A stretch of 47,072 bases of DNA from Erysipelotrichaceae bacterium (GTDB lineage Bacteria; Bacillota_I; Bacilli_A; Erysipelotrichales; Erysipelotrichaceae), in the NCBI GenBank assembly GCA_015058955.1, contig SVBJ01000014.1, positions 1 to 47,072 of the forward strand. The letters run 5' to 3'. Below, piece after piece: positions 15,946 to 25,340 of the stretch; the first letter of the stretch is position 1; each line of letters opens with the position of its first letter. The notes under the pieces are model-generated. The model did not search any database, was not told the origin of the DNA, and saw only the letters and a list, made by a program, of their open reading frames with translations. A program made the position numbers and the translations under genes.

Positions 15946-16719
15946 ATGAGTGCAAAAGAAGAGTTCAAAGCCAATTTTCTGGCTAAGCCAAACATCCACA
16001 GCAATATCAAGAAGATATTTGCCATCGTGTCAGGTAAGGGAGGAGTAGGCAAGTCACTTGTTACTTCCCTGACAGCCGTTGAATTAAGAAGGAGAGGCTA
16101 CAATGTCGGTATCCTGGATGCAGACATTACCGGTCCAAGCATTCCACAGATCTTCCAGCTGGAAGGACCGTTATACAGCAGTGATGAAGGTATTATTCCG
16201 GCTGTAACCAGAACAGGGATTCAGGTCGTTTCCAGCAATCTGATCGTTGAAGACAAGAGTGCTCCGATCATCTGGAGAAGTCCGATCCTGACGCAGCTGA
16301 TCAAGCAGTTCTACAGCGATGTATTCTGGGGTGAACTTGACTATCTTCTGGTTGACCTTCCTCCGGGAACAGGGGATGTACCGCTGACGGTATTCCAGTC
16401 ACTTCCGTTGAATGGTATCGTAGTTGTTACCACACCACAGGATCTTGTTTCCCTGATCGTTGAAAAAGCCATTAACATGGCTGATCAGATGGAAATTCCA
16501 ATGCTGGGCATCGTGGAAAACATGAGTTATGTTGTATGTCCTAACTGCGGTGAGCAGATTCAGCTGTTCTCCAGCAAGAAGAGCTACATCAACGATTATC
16601 AGCCTATTGCCAAGCTTCCTTTAAACGGAGAACTGGCAGAACTCTGTGATGAAGGAAGACTGGAAGAAAACAATGTCAATTACCTTGATGAACTCATCAG
16701 AAAAATAGAGGAAAACTGA
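15946..16719 (+). CDS. Mrp/NBP35-family iron-sulfur carrier ATPase
   Basis: This 257-residue P-loop ATPase has the deviant Walker A motif SGKGGVGKS (Lys31 and Lys36), DADITGPSIPQ, and the DLPPGTGD motif. A CPNC pair (Cys198 and Cys201) is used by the family to hold a bridging Fe-S cluster. Members help insert Fe-S clusters into target proteins. It has no N-terminal DUF59 domain, as in shorter Mrp forms. The frame is open upstream to 15862, but ATG 15946 has a GGAGGA site and starts 4 bases after the kinase stop. A terminator follows at once. Confidence 0.92.
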   Translation: MSAKEEFKANFLAKPNIHSNIKKIFAIVSGKGGVGKSLVTSLTAVELRRRGYNVGILDADITGPSIPQIFQLEGPLYSSDEGIIPAVTRTGIQVVSSNLIVEDKSAPIIWRSPILTQLIKQFYSDVFWGELDYLLVDLPPGTGDVPLTVFQSLPLNGIVVVTTPQDLVSLIVEKAINMADQMEIPMLGIVENMSYVVCPNCGEQIQLFSSKKSYINDYQPIAKLPLNGELAELCDEGRLEENNVNYLDELIRKIEEN

Positions 16720-16738
16720 GCTGAAAAGCTCTTTTTTT
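16718..16738 (+). terminator. intrinsic terminator after the mrp gene
   Basis: GAGCT (16718-16722) and AGCTC (16727-16731) form a short stem with a GAAA loop followed by seven T. It overlaps the mrp stop codon. Confidence 0.75.
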
Positions 16739-16740
16739 CG

Positions 16741-16770
16741 TTTACAGAAGACGTGCCTCTTGTTTATAAT
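16741..16770 (+). promoter_or_regulatory. promoter of the TetR/ABC operon
   Basis: TTTACA (16741-16746) and TATAAT (16765-16770) are 18 bases apart, directly after the terminator. The predicted start site lies near 16777, before the AGAGG ribosome binding site of the TetR gene. Confidence 0.7.
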
Positions 16771-16795
16771 GAATAATGAACAGAGGTTCATTTTT

Positions 16796-17431
16796 ATGCC
16801 GCAGATATTAAAAGATGAAGTAAGAAACAGAATCGTAGAAGCAGCGAAGCGGGAATTCATGGAGAATACCTATGAAAGAACTTCGATGCGTAACATTGCC
16901 AACAGAAGCAACATAACCGTTGGCAATCTTTACCGTTATTTCACCAGCAAGGAAGAACTGAATCAGTTCATTGTCAGACCTGCTCTGGAGAAACTGCAGG
17001 AACTGGTATTGAAGATCTCCAATAACCAGGTAGACATTCTTAACATGGAAAACATCTCGCTGACAAGCTCCCAGATGCGTGACATGCTGGATTCACTGGC
17101 TGATGGTGTCGTTGACATCTATTCCAGACACCGCATAGAAATGAACATCCTGATGATGAGAACAAATATCAATAAATATCTGGTTGACTGGTTTACGGAA
17201 GCCATCGCTTCGATAATTGCGAATAACTTCGCGATAAATAAAGATCTGCCATCAGTAAAGCTGCTGGGCAGGGTATATGCAGAATCCGTATTCTCCGGGT
17301 TTATAACCATGTTAAAAAACAGTACAGTTTCAAATGATCAGCTCAAGAAGCTGGCTAAACTGTACATGGAGTCATATGTTGACATGATGGATCTTGACCT
17401 GATCGACAAACTGAAAGGTGAATTAGTATGA
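16796..17431 (+). CDS. TetR/AcrR-family transcriptional regulator
   Basis: This 211-residue protein has an N-terminal TetR HTH (RTSMRNIANRSNITVGNLYRYF) and a helical ligand-binding domain without recognised specificity. ATG 16796 is chosen over ATGs at 16769 and 16776: the earlier ones fall on the -10 and the predicted transcription start, while 16796 has AGAGG 9 bases upstream. It overlaps the ABC ATPase gene by 4 bases (ATGA), so it is probably the local repressor of the exporter and of itself. Confidence 0.9.
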   Translation: MPQILKDEVRNRIVEAAKREFMENTYERTSMRNIANRSNITVGNLYRYFTSKEELNQFIVRPALEKLQELVLKISNNQVDILNMENISLTSSQMRDMLDSLADGVVDIYSRHRIEMNILMMRTNINKYLVDWFTEAIASIIANNFAINKDLPSVKLLGRVYAESVFSGFITMLKNSTVSNDQLKKLAKLYMESYVDMMDLDLIDKLKGELV

Positions 17432-18129
17432 GTTTCATAGAATTTAAGAATGTATCAAAAATATACCAGATGGGCGAAGTAGAAATCAGAGCCCTGGATA
17501 ACATATCCTTTGACATTGACAAGGGACAGTTTGTCGTGGTCCTTGGTGCTTCCGGAGCTGGAAAGACTACCATTCTGAACATTCTGGGCGGAATGGATAA
17601 GGCTACCAGCGGTGATGTCATTGTTGATGGCAATAACATTTCTCAGGCCAACGAAAAGGCATTAACCGATTACCGCCGTTATGACATCGGCTTTGTCTTC
17701 CAATTCTATAATCTGGTTCAGAATCTTACAGCCAGGGAAAACGTTGATCTGGCCTTGCAGATATGCAAGGATCCTTTAGACAGCCGCTTTGTTCTCAAGA
17801 TGGTTGGCCTGGAAGACAGAATGGATAACTTCCCAAGCCAATTGTCCGGTGGGGAACAGCAAAGAGTAGCCATTGCCCGCGCCGTAGCCAAGAATCCGAA
17901 ATTATTACTGTGTGATGAACCTACCGGAGCTTTGGACTATAAGACCGGCAAACAGGTGTTAAAAGTACTGCAGGACATGTGCTACAAACACGAAATGACA
18001 ATTGTAATGATTACCCATAACAGCGCTCTGGCTGAAATGGGTCAGAAGATAATCCGCGTTAAAAGCGGACAAATTGAATCCATAACCATGAATGAAAATC
18101 CAAAGAGCATTGAGGATATTGAATATTAA
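17428..18129 (+). CDS. ABC transporter ATP-binding protein, MacB/LolD type
   Basis: This 233-residue ATPase has Walker A GASGAGKT (residues about 39-46), a Q-loop in FVFQFYNL, the signature LSGGEQQR, Walker [13 protein letters not shown] and the H-loop ITHNSAL. The MacB/LolD class works with FtsX-like permeases in peptide, lipoprotein or mechanotransmission exporters. It is coupled to the TetR gene (ATGA) and to the permease gene (TAATG). The last 20 residues form a polar tail. Confidence 0.95.
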   Translation: MSFIEFKNVSKIYQMGEVEIRALDNISFDIDKGQFVVVLGASGAGKTTILNILGGMDKATSGDVIVDGNNISQANEKALTDYRRYDIGFVFQFYNLVQNLTARENVDLALQICKDPLDSRFVLKMVGLEDRMDNFPSQLSGGEQQRVAIARAVAKNPKLLLCDEPTGALDYKTGKQVLKVLQDMCYKHEMTIVMITHNSALAEMGQKIIRVKSGQIESITMNENPKSIEDIEY

Positions 18130-21100
18130 TGTTTCATCTTGACACTTTAAGGCTTATCAAGCGCACCTTTAACCGTTTCTTCTCACTTCTGATGATCGTG
18201 CTTATCGGGGTTGCTTTCATGATGGGCTTATTGAGTTCCAGACCGATAATGGAAAAGAGCGTTGATGCCTACTATGACCAGTATCATCTGCAGGATTTCC
18301 AGATCTATTCTTCCTATGGCTTTGATGAAAATGACGTAAAGGCCATAGCTGATTTGGATTATGTCGACAGATGCTTTGCTTCCCGCATGGTGGATGTCTA
18401 CAGCCGTGATGACAATGACAATGTCAATGTGACCAGAGTGGAAGAGCTGACCCGTAACATGAATCAGTTTGAACTGATCGAAGGTAGACTGCCGCAGAAA
18501 GATGATGAGCTTGTCATTGTTGCCAATAACATGAGCATGGACGTTTATCACATTGGTTCTCATCTGGAACTGTTTCTGGATGACGGAGACATCTATGACA
18601 GCCTGACAACTGCCAACTACACCATTGTCGGCATTGCCAAGACTCCTGTCTACATGGCCAAGGCCTTAGGTACCAGCAATCTCAAGAACCTGGAACTGGA
18701 TATCATAGTATACGTAAAATCCGATAATTTCCTGAGTGATTATTACACTACGGTATACGTTACTGTTGATGATGCTGACCGGCTGGATAACTTCTCGCGG
18801 GATTATGCCGCCTTAAGAGATATCCGCAAGGATGATCTGCAGACCTTCGCCAACCGTCAGCAGGACATGCTGAAGGACAGGCTTTTAGGCGAATACCGTG
18901 AAAAAATCGAAGAGGGTGAAAAGGAACTCAACGAAAAGAAGGAAGAAGGGCAGAAACAGCTGGATGAAGCCAGAAAACAGCTTGATGATGCCAGGATCCA
19001 GATAATTGCTGCTCAGACTCAGATGGAAACCCTGCAGGCGGCCCTTTCAACAGCCAATACCCGTGTCAGAACTCTGCAGAAACAGTATGACAGTGAAAAC
19101 ACCCGCATCAGCAGGGAAATTGAAAAGATTGAAAAAGCTGACAAGCAGGGCCGTAACTTTGAAGCCATCCGGACTGAAACCACTGCGGATTATGCCACAT
19201 ATAATGCTCTGTTAAGACTTAAGGAGTCCAGCAGCGTATCTCCTTATCGGGATTCCATTGCCCGCATTGAACGGGAGAACGCTGAAAGAAGGACAGCTCT
19301 TAACGATCTGTACCGGCAGCAGTCTGCTCTTAATGCCAGGATCGCTGACTCATCCATTTCCGTTGATGAAAGGGAACGGGCAGTAAATGAACTGGCCAGT
19401 GTCAATTCACAGATAACTTCCCTGGAGAATGAAATCCAGGTAAATCAGCTGCTGATCGATAATCTCAGGGAAATGGAAAACCAGAGTCAGACGGGTAACA
19501 TAGATCAGCTGATGGATGATCTGCAGAAGAAATATGACGGACATCTGGAAGCCCAGTACATCAACTGCATTTCGCTGGCTCAGGACCGTTTAAGACTTGA
19601 GACCACTAAGGAAGAAATCAGAATTGCCAATGAAGCAATCAGCAGGGTAAACAGTGAAATAGCATCCAGTTCCGCTGAAATAGAAAAAGGCAAGCAGGAA
19701 TATGAACGGGGAGAAAAGGAATACCTGGACGGTGTAGTAAAGTTCAATGATGAGATAGAGAAAGCTGAAACCGAAATCAGAAAAGCCTATCAGGAACTTG
19801 ATGAACTGCCTGACGCCAGATGGATCATTCTGGACCGTGATTCTCATTATTCAACCTACATGTTTACCAACAATGCCATGCAGATGGGAAACATCGGAAC
19901 ATATCTTCCGATACTGTTCTATCTTGTTGCCGCTCTGGTATGCATGACAACCATGACCAGACTTATCGATGAACAGAGGGGACAGATCGGCATATTCCGT
20001 GCTCTGGGTTTTTCTAAAGGACAGGTAATATCCAAGTATGTTATCTATGCTCTGGCTGCTTCGCTGATAGGAAGTGTTTTGGGCATTGTTTTCGGCATGA
20101 TGATATTCCCAACCGTCATATATCAGACCTGGAGACTGATGTATGATCTGCCGCCTCAGTTAAACATTGTTCCTTTGGAAAATGTTATAATCTGTGTTCT
20201 GGCTTTTACCGTTTTAATGATGACTGTTACTTTCTTTGTAGTCAGAAAGACCCTGAATGAAGTGCCTAGCCAGTTATTAAGACCTAAGGCGCCGAAGAAT
20301 GCGAGAAAGGTCTTCCTGGAAAACATTGAATTCATCTGGCGCAGACTATCCTTCACTTCCAAGATCACGGCCCGTAACCTGATCAGGTACAAGTCAAGAT
20401 TCTTCATGACAGTGATCGGTGTTGCCGGATGTACCGGTCTGCTGGTAGTAGGCTGGGGCATAAAGGATTCAATTGCCGATGTCGTAGCCATTCAGTTCGG
20501 TGACATCTACAATTACAACTACATAGTCAATCTGGAAAATGACCATAACATTGAAGAAATGCAGCAGGTACTGGAAAACAATCTGGCCAACGAATATGTC
20601 GTGCCTCAGATGTCATATTCCACCAAGGTCTATCTCGACAAGGGAGACAAGGTTGCCACTGTCAATGTCCTGGATGCCCGCAAAAGCAATGACGTTTATA
20701 ATCTGCGTGACAGGGATCATAAGACACCGATCAAGCTGAACAACAGCGGAGTAATAGTTTCGGAGAAGTTTGCTGACCTGCATAAGATAAAGGAAGGGGA
20801 TTTCATCACCATCGAATCTTCAACAGGTCTGAAAGGCTCCGTAAAAGTTATAGAAATCTGTGAAATGTATTTCCAGCATTACATCTTCATTTCTCAGGAA
20901 TACTATGACGCCATCTTTGATGAAAACGTTCATTACAACACCATTCTGGTCAAGACCAGTGACGGTAACGAACTGCAAAGATGTGCGGAAAACATTGAAG
21001 GATACTCAAGCATACTTGACTTTACAGGGGTAATAGATTCCTTTAACACCATGATCAAGGCGTTGGACTACATCATTCTGGTAATCATCATTACTTCCGG

Positions 21101-21464
21101 TGCATTAGCCTTTGTGGTGCTCATAAACCTCACTCAGGTCAATATTTCGGAGAGAATAAGGGAAATAGCCACCCTGAAGGTTCTGGGCTTCAGAGACAGG
21201 GAAATCAACTCCTACATCTTCAAGGAAATTTTGCTGCTGACACTTATCGGCGCCTTGATTGGATTGCCGTTAGGGGTACTGGAACATCACTTCATAATGG
21301 GTGTTATTGACATGGAAATGATCCGTTTCTCCAACAACCTCAAGCCGCTTACATTCATTTATGCCTATCTTATAACAGTCATCTTTACCTTCATTGTTCT
21401 CAACTTTACCAAGAAGCCATTGAAGAAGATTGAAATGATCGAATCGCTGAAATCAGTAGAATAA
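18129..21464 (+). CDS. large FtsX-like ABC permease with an extracytoplasmic coiled coil
   Basis: This 1111-residue permease has a membrane segment at residues about 15-35, a MacB-like extracytoplasmic part, then a very long Glu/Lys/Gln-rich coiled coil at residues about 255-565 (runs such as EEGEKELNEKKEEGQKQLDE). The first FtsX domain lies at about 590-730, a second extracytoplasmic domain at 790-960, and a final FtsX domain at about 980-1105. Proteins of this kind are common in gut Bacillota. Candidate roles are antimicrobial-peptide resistance, peptide export or control of wall hydrolases; the substrate cannot be read from sequence. A terminator follows. Confidence 0.92.
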   Translation: MFHLDTLRLIKRTFNRFFSLLMIVLIGVAFMMGLLSSRPIMEKSVDAYYDQYHLQDFQIYSSYGFDENDVKAIADLDYVDRCFASRMVDVYSRDDNDNVNVTRVEELTRNMNQFELIEGRLPQKDDELVIVANNMSMDVYHIGSHLELFLDDGDIYDSLTTANYTIVGIAKTPVYMAKALGTSNLKNLELDIIVYVKSDNFLSDYYTTVYVTVDDADRLDNFSRDYAALRDIRKDDLQTFANRQQDMLKDRLLGEYREKIEEGEKELNEKKEEGQKQLDEARKQLDDARIQIIAAQTQMETLQAALSTANTRVRTLQKQYDSENTRISREIEKIEKADKQGRNFEAIRTETTADYATYNALLRLKESSSVSPYRDSIARIERENAERRTALNDLYRQQSALNARIADSSISVDERERAVNELASVNSQITSLENEIQVNQLLIDNLREMENQSQTGNIDQLMDDLQKKYDGHLEAQYINCISLAQDRLRLETTKEEIRIANEAISRVNSEIASSSAEIEKGKQEYERGEKEYLDGVVKFNDEIEKAETEIRKAYQELDELPDARWIILDRDSHYSTYMFTNNAMQMGNIGTYLPILFYLVAALVCMTTMTRLIDEQRGQIGIFRALGFSKGQVISKYVIYALAASLIGSVLGIVFGMMIFPTVIYQTWRLMYDLPPQLNIVPLENVIICVLAFTVLMMTVTFFVVRKTLNEVPSQLLRPKAPKNARKVFLENIEFIWRRLSFTSKITARNLIRYKSRFFMTVIGVAGCTGLLVVGWGIKDSIADVVAIQFGDIYNYNYIVNLENDHNIEEMQQVLENNLANEYVVPQMSYSTKVYLDKGDKVATVNVLDARKSNDVYNLRDRDHKTPIKLNNSGVIVSEKFADLHKIKEGDFITIESSTGLKGSVKVIEICEMYFQHYIFISQEYYDAIFDENVHYNTILVKTSDGNELQRCAENIEGYSSILDFTGVIDSFNTMIKALDYIILVIIITSGALAFVVLINLTQVNISERIREIATLKVLGFRDREINSYIFKEILLLTLIGALIGLPLGVLEHHFIMGVIDMEMIRFSNNLKPLTFIYAYLITVIFTFIVLNFTKKPLKKIEMIESLKSVE

Positions 21465-21465
21465 A

Positions 21466-21508
21466 AAAAGCTCACTTCCGTGAACCTGTGTTCTGCGAGT
21501 GAGCTTTT
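21466..21508. terminator. bidirectional intrinsic terminator
   Basis: AAAAGCTCACT (21466-21476) pairs perfectly with AGTGAGCTTTT (21498-21508) around a 21-base loop. It serves the ABC operon on the plus strand and the secreted-protein gene on the minus strand. Confidence 0.8.
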
Positions 21509-21510
21509 CT

Positions 21511-22515
21511 TTATGGTTCTCTGGCACCTATGTAGATGTAATAGCTGCCGATGATTATGAATCCCAGTGATACCAGTCCCAGGGCTGCCATCAGCAGATA
21601 TGTTGAGGTATTGAGTGCCAGAACATTGGTGTCATGAGTTATGTTTCCCCGATTGTGACTGGCGGGATCGAAGTTGATCGTTCTGATTATCGTAAATACA
21701 TAGGAGTTGACATCACCATTTTTACCGGTAAGAGTCACGATGATCTGATTGTTTATCTCATCTGACACTTCCATTTCTACGTCAGGATTTTCCGGAACGA
21801 AGTCATAACTGAGTCTGGCCCTGCTGTCAACTTCTACCTTGTAGGCAGATGTGAGCTTGTTGAAGACCGGTGTGCACTTGGCATCTGGGAAATCAGCTTT
21901 CTTCAGATACAGGCTGTGCAAAGGCTTCTGATGAACCTGCATGGCCAGAGTATCATTTACAAATGACTGATCAGTATTAACTGTTCTGTCTTCATATATC
22001 GGGTCAGGTATTACGATCTCATCAATGCAGCCGCCCATCGCCTGACAGGCTTTTTCCTTTTCCTTTGCTTCATCGATCTGTTTCTGGTTGATGACGGTTT
22101 TCTCCGTTATCAATACATCAGCATATACGTCAGAAGTGGTAATGCTTATGTCACCGGTTTTCTCATGTACGACAAAGGTGACGGTAAACAGGGAAGTATC
22201 AGCTGTAATGTTTGACGAAGACTGAGCAGCGAAATAGATGCTGCCGCTGGTCTTGGTATCAAAAGTGACATTGACTTCACTGAGTGAGTCGTTTTTTTCA
22301 ATGGAGAATACTGAAAGCCTGTCAGCAGGGTAGTTGATGTATCCGCGTACATTGTTGACGGCATCGCCTCTGATGGAGAAGTCTACCATTGTAAGCGAAT
22401 CGCTGGTAACACTGGAACTGCCGGAAAGTGACACATAAAAATCTCCTGCCTTGACAGGAGCAAGTGTCAGCAGCAATGCACTCACGATAATAAAGGCATT
22501 TACAAGCTTTCTCAT
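21511..22515 (-). CDS. secreted, C-terminally anchored cohesin-like/cadherin-like protein
   Basis: This 334-residue protein has a signal peptide (residues 1-23, ending PVKAGD), then a beta-rich cohesin-like domain at about 25-140 (DSLTMVDFSIRG, VRGYINYPADRL, TFVVHEKTGD). A linker with a Cys pair (CQAMGGC) and a cadherin-like beta-sandwich (about 205-275; TSAYKVEVDSRARLSYDF to YVFTIIR) follow. One membrane segment near the C-terminus (about 305-328) is followed by a short positive tail. It is therefore displayed outside and anchored by its C-terminus. There is no dockerin or sortase motif. The job is unknown; ligand binding or adhesion is inference from folds. Confidence 0.82.
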   Translation of the reverse strand: MRKLVNAFIIVSALLLTLAPVKAGDFYVSLSGSSSVTSDSLTMVDFSIRGDAVNNVRGYINYPADRLSVFSIEKNDSLSEVNVTFDTKTSGSIYFAAQSSSNITADTSLFTVTFVVHEKTGDISITTSDVYADVLITEKTVINQKQIDEAKEKEKACQAMGGCIDEIVIPDPIYEDRTVNTDQSFVNDTLAMQVHQKPLHSLYLKKADFPDAKCTPVFNKLTSAYKVEVDSRARLSYDFVPENPDVEMEVSDEINNQIIVTLTGKNGDVNSYVFTIIRTINFDPASHNRGNITHDTNVLALNTSTYLLMAALGLVSLGFIIIGSYYIYIGAREP

Positions 22516-22521
22516 ATTGTT

Positions 22522-22550
22522 ATCTTAACATTATTAAATCTTTTACTCAA
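22522..22550 (-). promoter_or_regulatory. promoter of the secreted-protein gene, predicted leaderless start
   Basis: On the minus strand, TTGAGT (22545-22550) and TAAGAT (22522-22527) are 17 bases apart. The -10 ends 6 bases before ATG 22515 and the gap AACAAT offers no ribosome binding site. Confidence 0.5.
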
Positions 22551-22565
22551 GTTGCGGGAAAAGTA

Positions 22566-22571
22566 TATAAT
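22566..22571 (+). promoter_or_regulatory. -10 box of glpK
   Basis: A perfect TATAAT lies 26 bases upstream of the glpK ATG, followed by a GGAGGG ribosome binding site (22588-22593). The -35 at the right distance (TTACTC) is poor. Confidence 0.5.
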
Positions 22572-22597
22572 GGTAATAGAGTAATTCGGAGGGTAAT

Positions 22598-24076
22598 ATG
22601 TCATCATATATTTTATCAATTGACCAGGGCACTACCAGTTCACGTGCAATTGTTTTTGATGAGAAACTGCAGATCGTCGGAGTAGCCCAGAAGGAAATTC
22701 CCAACTTTTTCCCTAAACCGGGATGGGTTGAAATGGATGCCAATGATATCTATGAATCAGTAATTGAAGTAGTAAAGGAAGTACTGATCAAGACCCGTGT
22801 CATGCCTGTTGAGATAAAGGGCATTGGCATTACCAACCAGAGAGAAACAACCATTGTCTGGGACAGAAAGACCGGCAAGCCGGTATACAATGCCCTGGTA
22901 TGGCAGTCACGTCAGTCCAATGATCTGTGCGAACAGGTCATCAGAGCCGGACATTCCAACTACATAAAGGAAAAGACCGGTCTGACCGTTGACCCGTATT
23001 TCTCCGCCAGCAAGATCAGATGGATCCTTGATCACATTGATGACGGTCAGCAGAGAGCCATTGCCGGTGAATTAATGTTCGGTACGGTCGACAGCTGGCT
23101 GGTATACAAACTTTCCAACGGAAGAACTCATATCACTGATGTCTCCAACGCCAGCAGAACGATGCTGATGGACATTGATAACTTATGCTGGGATAAAAAG
23201 CTGCTGGATATCTGGAACATTCCGGAAGTAATGCTGCCGCAGATCAAGGAAAGCAGTACGATTTATGATTATACTGATTTCCTGGAAACCGAGATTCCTA
23301 TTGCATCTGTAATAGGTGACCAGCAGTCTGCACTGTTTGGCCAGATGTGCTTTGAAGAAGGTCAGTGCAAGAATACCTATGGTACCGGCTGCTTCTTGCT
23401 GTTCAATACCGGTAAGAAGAGAGTCAATTCCAAAAACGGTCTGGTTTCCACCATTGCCTGGAAGATCGGGGATGAAGTCTATTACGCTCTGGAAGGCTCT
23501 GTATTCGTTGCAGGAAGCGCAATTCAGTGGCTTAGAGATGGTCTCAAGCTTATTGAAACAGCCCCTGAAAGCGAAGAAAGAGCAGCAAGAGTGCCTGATT
23601 CAGGCGGAGTATACGTTGTTCCGGCCTTTACCGGCTTAGGAGCTCCATATTGGGATCAGAATGCCCGCGGTGCCATCTTCGGACTGACCAGAGGAACTAC
23701 CAGATCACATCTGATCAGAGCAACTCTCGAATCACTCGCTTACCAGACCTTTGACGTCATTGAAGCTCTGGAAAATGATACCAACATTACCGTTAAGGGA
23801 TTACAGGTTGACGGCGGTGCCTGCCGCAACAATCTGCTGATGCAGTTCCAAGCTGACATTCTTCATGCTGAAATTATCAGACCGGTAAACTTTGAAACCA
23901 CTGCCTTAGGTGCCTGCATGCTGGCAGGACTGGCTGTCGGAGCATTTAAGTCGCAGGATGAATTGCGCATGATGTATAATGTTGATCGTAGATTCGAGCC
24001 AATGATCTCCATTACTCACCAGTCCAGACTGATTCAGGGCTGGAAGAAGGCGGTCAGGGCCACAATGGAATTCTAG
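22598..24076 (+). CDS. glpK: glycerol kinase
   Basis: GlpK phosphorylates glycerol to glycerol-3-phosphate. The FGGY-family fold is complete at 492 residues: the N-terminal phosphate loop DQGTTSSRAI, GITNQRETT and W-x-SRQS-like substrate contacts near 80-105, VDSWLVYKLS, and the C-terminal domain (GGVYVVPAFTGLGAPYWD, VDGGACRNN). No glpF or glpD is adjacent, so uptake and oxidation genes must be elsewhere. A TSCPD gene follows after 8 bases and probably shares the transcript. Confidence 0.96.
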   Translation: MSSYILSIDQGTTSSRAIVFDEKLQIVGVAQKEIPNFFPKPGWVEMDANDIYESVIEVVKEVLIKTRVMPVEIKGIGITNQRETTIVWDRKTGKPVYNALVWQSRQSNDLCEQVIRAGHSNYIKEKTGLTVDPYFSASKIRWILDHIDDGQQRAIAGELMFGTVDSWLVYKLSNGRTHITDVSNASRTMLMDIDNLCWDKKLLDIWNIPEVMLPQIKESSTIYDYTDFLETEIPIASVIGDQQSALFGQMCFEEGQCKNTYGTGCFLLFNTGKKRVNSKNGLVSTIAWKIGDEVYYALEGSVFVAGSAIQWLRDGLKLIETAPESEERAARVPDSGGVYVVPAFTGLGAPYWDQNARGAIFGLTRGTTRSHLIRATLESLAYQTFDVIEALENDTNITVKGLQVDGGACRNNLLMQFQADILHAEIIRPVNFETTALGACMLAGLAVGAFKSQDELRMMYNVDRRFEPMISITHQSRLIQGWKKAVRATMEF

Positions 24077-24084
24077 GAGGTAAC

Positions 24085-24345
24085 ATGGTATTTGAATATT
24101 ATCCGACTGGCGTCTGCAGCCGTCATTACACCTTTGACATTGAGGATGACATCATCAAGAGCGTGGTTATCGAAGGCGGATGCAAGGGAAATCTTTCCGG
24201 CATCTCCAAACTGATCAAGGGAATGAACATCAACGATGTCATCGAGAAACTGGAAGGTACAACCTGCGGAGCAAATCCGACCAGCTGTCCTGATCAGATC
24301 TCACGTGCTCTCAAGCAGTACAGAGAAAAATATTCTGCAATGTAA
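24085..24345 (+). CDS. TSCPD domain protein (TIGR03905 type)
   Basis: This 86-residue protein has a conserved Cys-rich pattern: GVCSRHYTF near the N-terminus, GGCKGNL in the middle and TTCGANPTSCPDQ near the C-terminus. The TSCPD motif also ends some B12-dependent ribonucleotide reductases, where it contributes to metal or Fe-S binding. Stand-alone versions are widespread in anaerobic Bacillota and have no firm function. A GGAGG site precedes the ATG. It follows glpK closely, but I know of no functional link. Confidence 0.88.
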   Translation: MVFEYYPTGVCSRHYTFDIEDDIIKSVVIEGGCKGNLSGISKLIKGMNINDVIEKLEGTTCGANPTSCPDQISRALKQYREKYSAM

Positions 24346-24351
24346 TAGAAG

Positions 24352-24388
24352 TACCCTTGGATCCCTCACAGGTGAAAAGGGTATTTTC
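24352..24388 (+). terminator. probable intrinsic terminator after the TSCPD gene
   Basis: TACCCTT (24352-24358) pairs with AAGGGTA (24377-24383) across an 18-base loop, followed by TTTT. The long loop makes it weaker than the others in this window. Confidence 0.5.
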
Positions 24389-24410
24389 ATAAGAAATCTG
24401 GAGTATGGTT

Positions 24411-25340
24411 ATGCTAAATGAAAGAATGGAAACGATGGAATACTGCTTCGGCAGACTAAACTCGCGTATTATCAGTGTTATAAAGGACACAGATCTTAAC
24501 GAAGTGTTTGAAAAGCTTAGGGGGCTTGACAAACCGACGATAGTTACCGGAGTAGGCGGATCAAGCGTGGTCAGTGCCTTTTTCAGCAAGGTCATTGAAA
24601 ACAAAAATCATGTCATCTGTACTGACATGATGCCAAGAGATCTATTATACCGTGATCTTAAAGGGTACCGAAACGTGGTTGCCTGCAGCTATTCCGGCAA
24701 TAACATTGGAGTCAGAGCATCTTTTGAAAATGATCTGAATCATTATCTGTTCTCAGCAAATAAGAAAGATGGCATCAATTCCATTCAGTATGTGGTAAAT
24801 GATCCGGAAGTAAGCTTCATTTCCGTTGCCGGCACCATGATGCCGCTGGCGGTTCTGTTTCTTTACTATACCGACAACAATGTTGAACTGCTGAAGCAAA
24901 TACTTGCCAGTGATGCGGGATTCAATATTGATCCGGATAACATGGTTTATGAGATCATGTTCGGATATGAGAACCGGGTTTCAGCCCGTCTGTTGGAATC
25001 AACCATTACCGAAGGAGCCCTGGGAGTACCGTTACTGCATGACAAGTATAATTACTGCCATGGCCGTTACCAGCTTAATGTCAGGGAAAAGAATGATCTG
25101 ATCTATTTCGTCAGAGATACAGAACTTGATGAATTGTATCTTAAGGAGTTGAAAGAATGTTATGACAGGATCATCTGCATTCCACAGAAATACCAGGATC
25201 CCATCATTGCGGATTTCCATACCGCAATACTTTGCTTTAAGCTGTTGAAGAAGATGGCGGAAGCGAAGGGAACAGACTTCTGCCGCAAGGATGTACCTGA
25301 CCACGGTCAGATGTTCTATACTTTCAAGGGAAAAATGTAA
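24411..25340 (+). CDS. SIS (sugar isomerase-like) domain protein
   Basis: This 309-residue protein has a first SIS half with TIVTGVGGSSVVSAFFSKVIE (near residues 45-65) and CSYSGNN (near 97), the usual sugar-phosphate-binding glycine and serine loops. The second half, with HDKYNYCHGRYQLN, is SIS-like but less typical. The protein has no HTH, so it is not an RpiR regulator. ATG 24411 is preferred to 24405 because TGGAG lies 7 bases upstream of it and only 1 base upstream of the earlier ATG. The substrate is unknown; an aldose/ketose phosphate isomerase or deglycase is possible. A strong terminator follows. Confidence 0.75.
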   Translation: MLNERMETMEYCFGRLNSRIISVIKDTDLNEVFEKLRGLDKPTIVTGVGGSSVVSAFFSKVIENKNHVICTDMMPRDLLYRDLKGYRNVVACSYSGNNIGVRASFENDLNHYLFSANKKDGINSIQYVVNDPEVSFISVAGTMMPLAVLFLYYTDNNVELLKQILASDAGFNIDPDNMVYEIMFGYENRVSARLLESTITEGALGVPLLHDKYNYCHGRYQLNVREKNDLIYFVRDTELDELYLKELKECYDRIICIPQKYQDPIIADFHTAILCFKLLKKMAEAKGTDFCRKDVPDHGQMFYTFKGKM

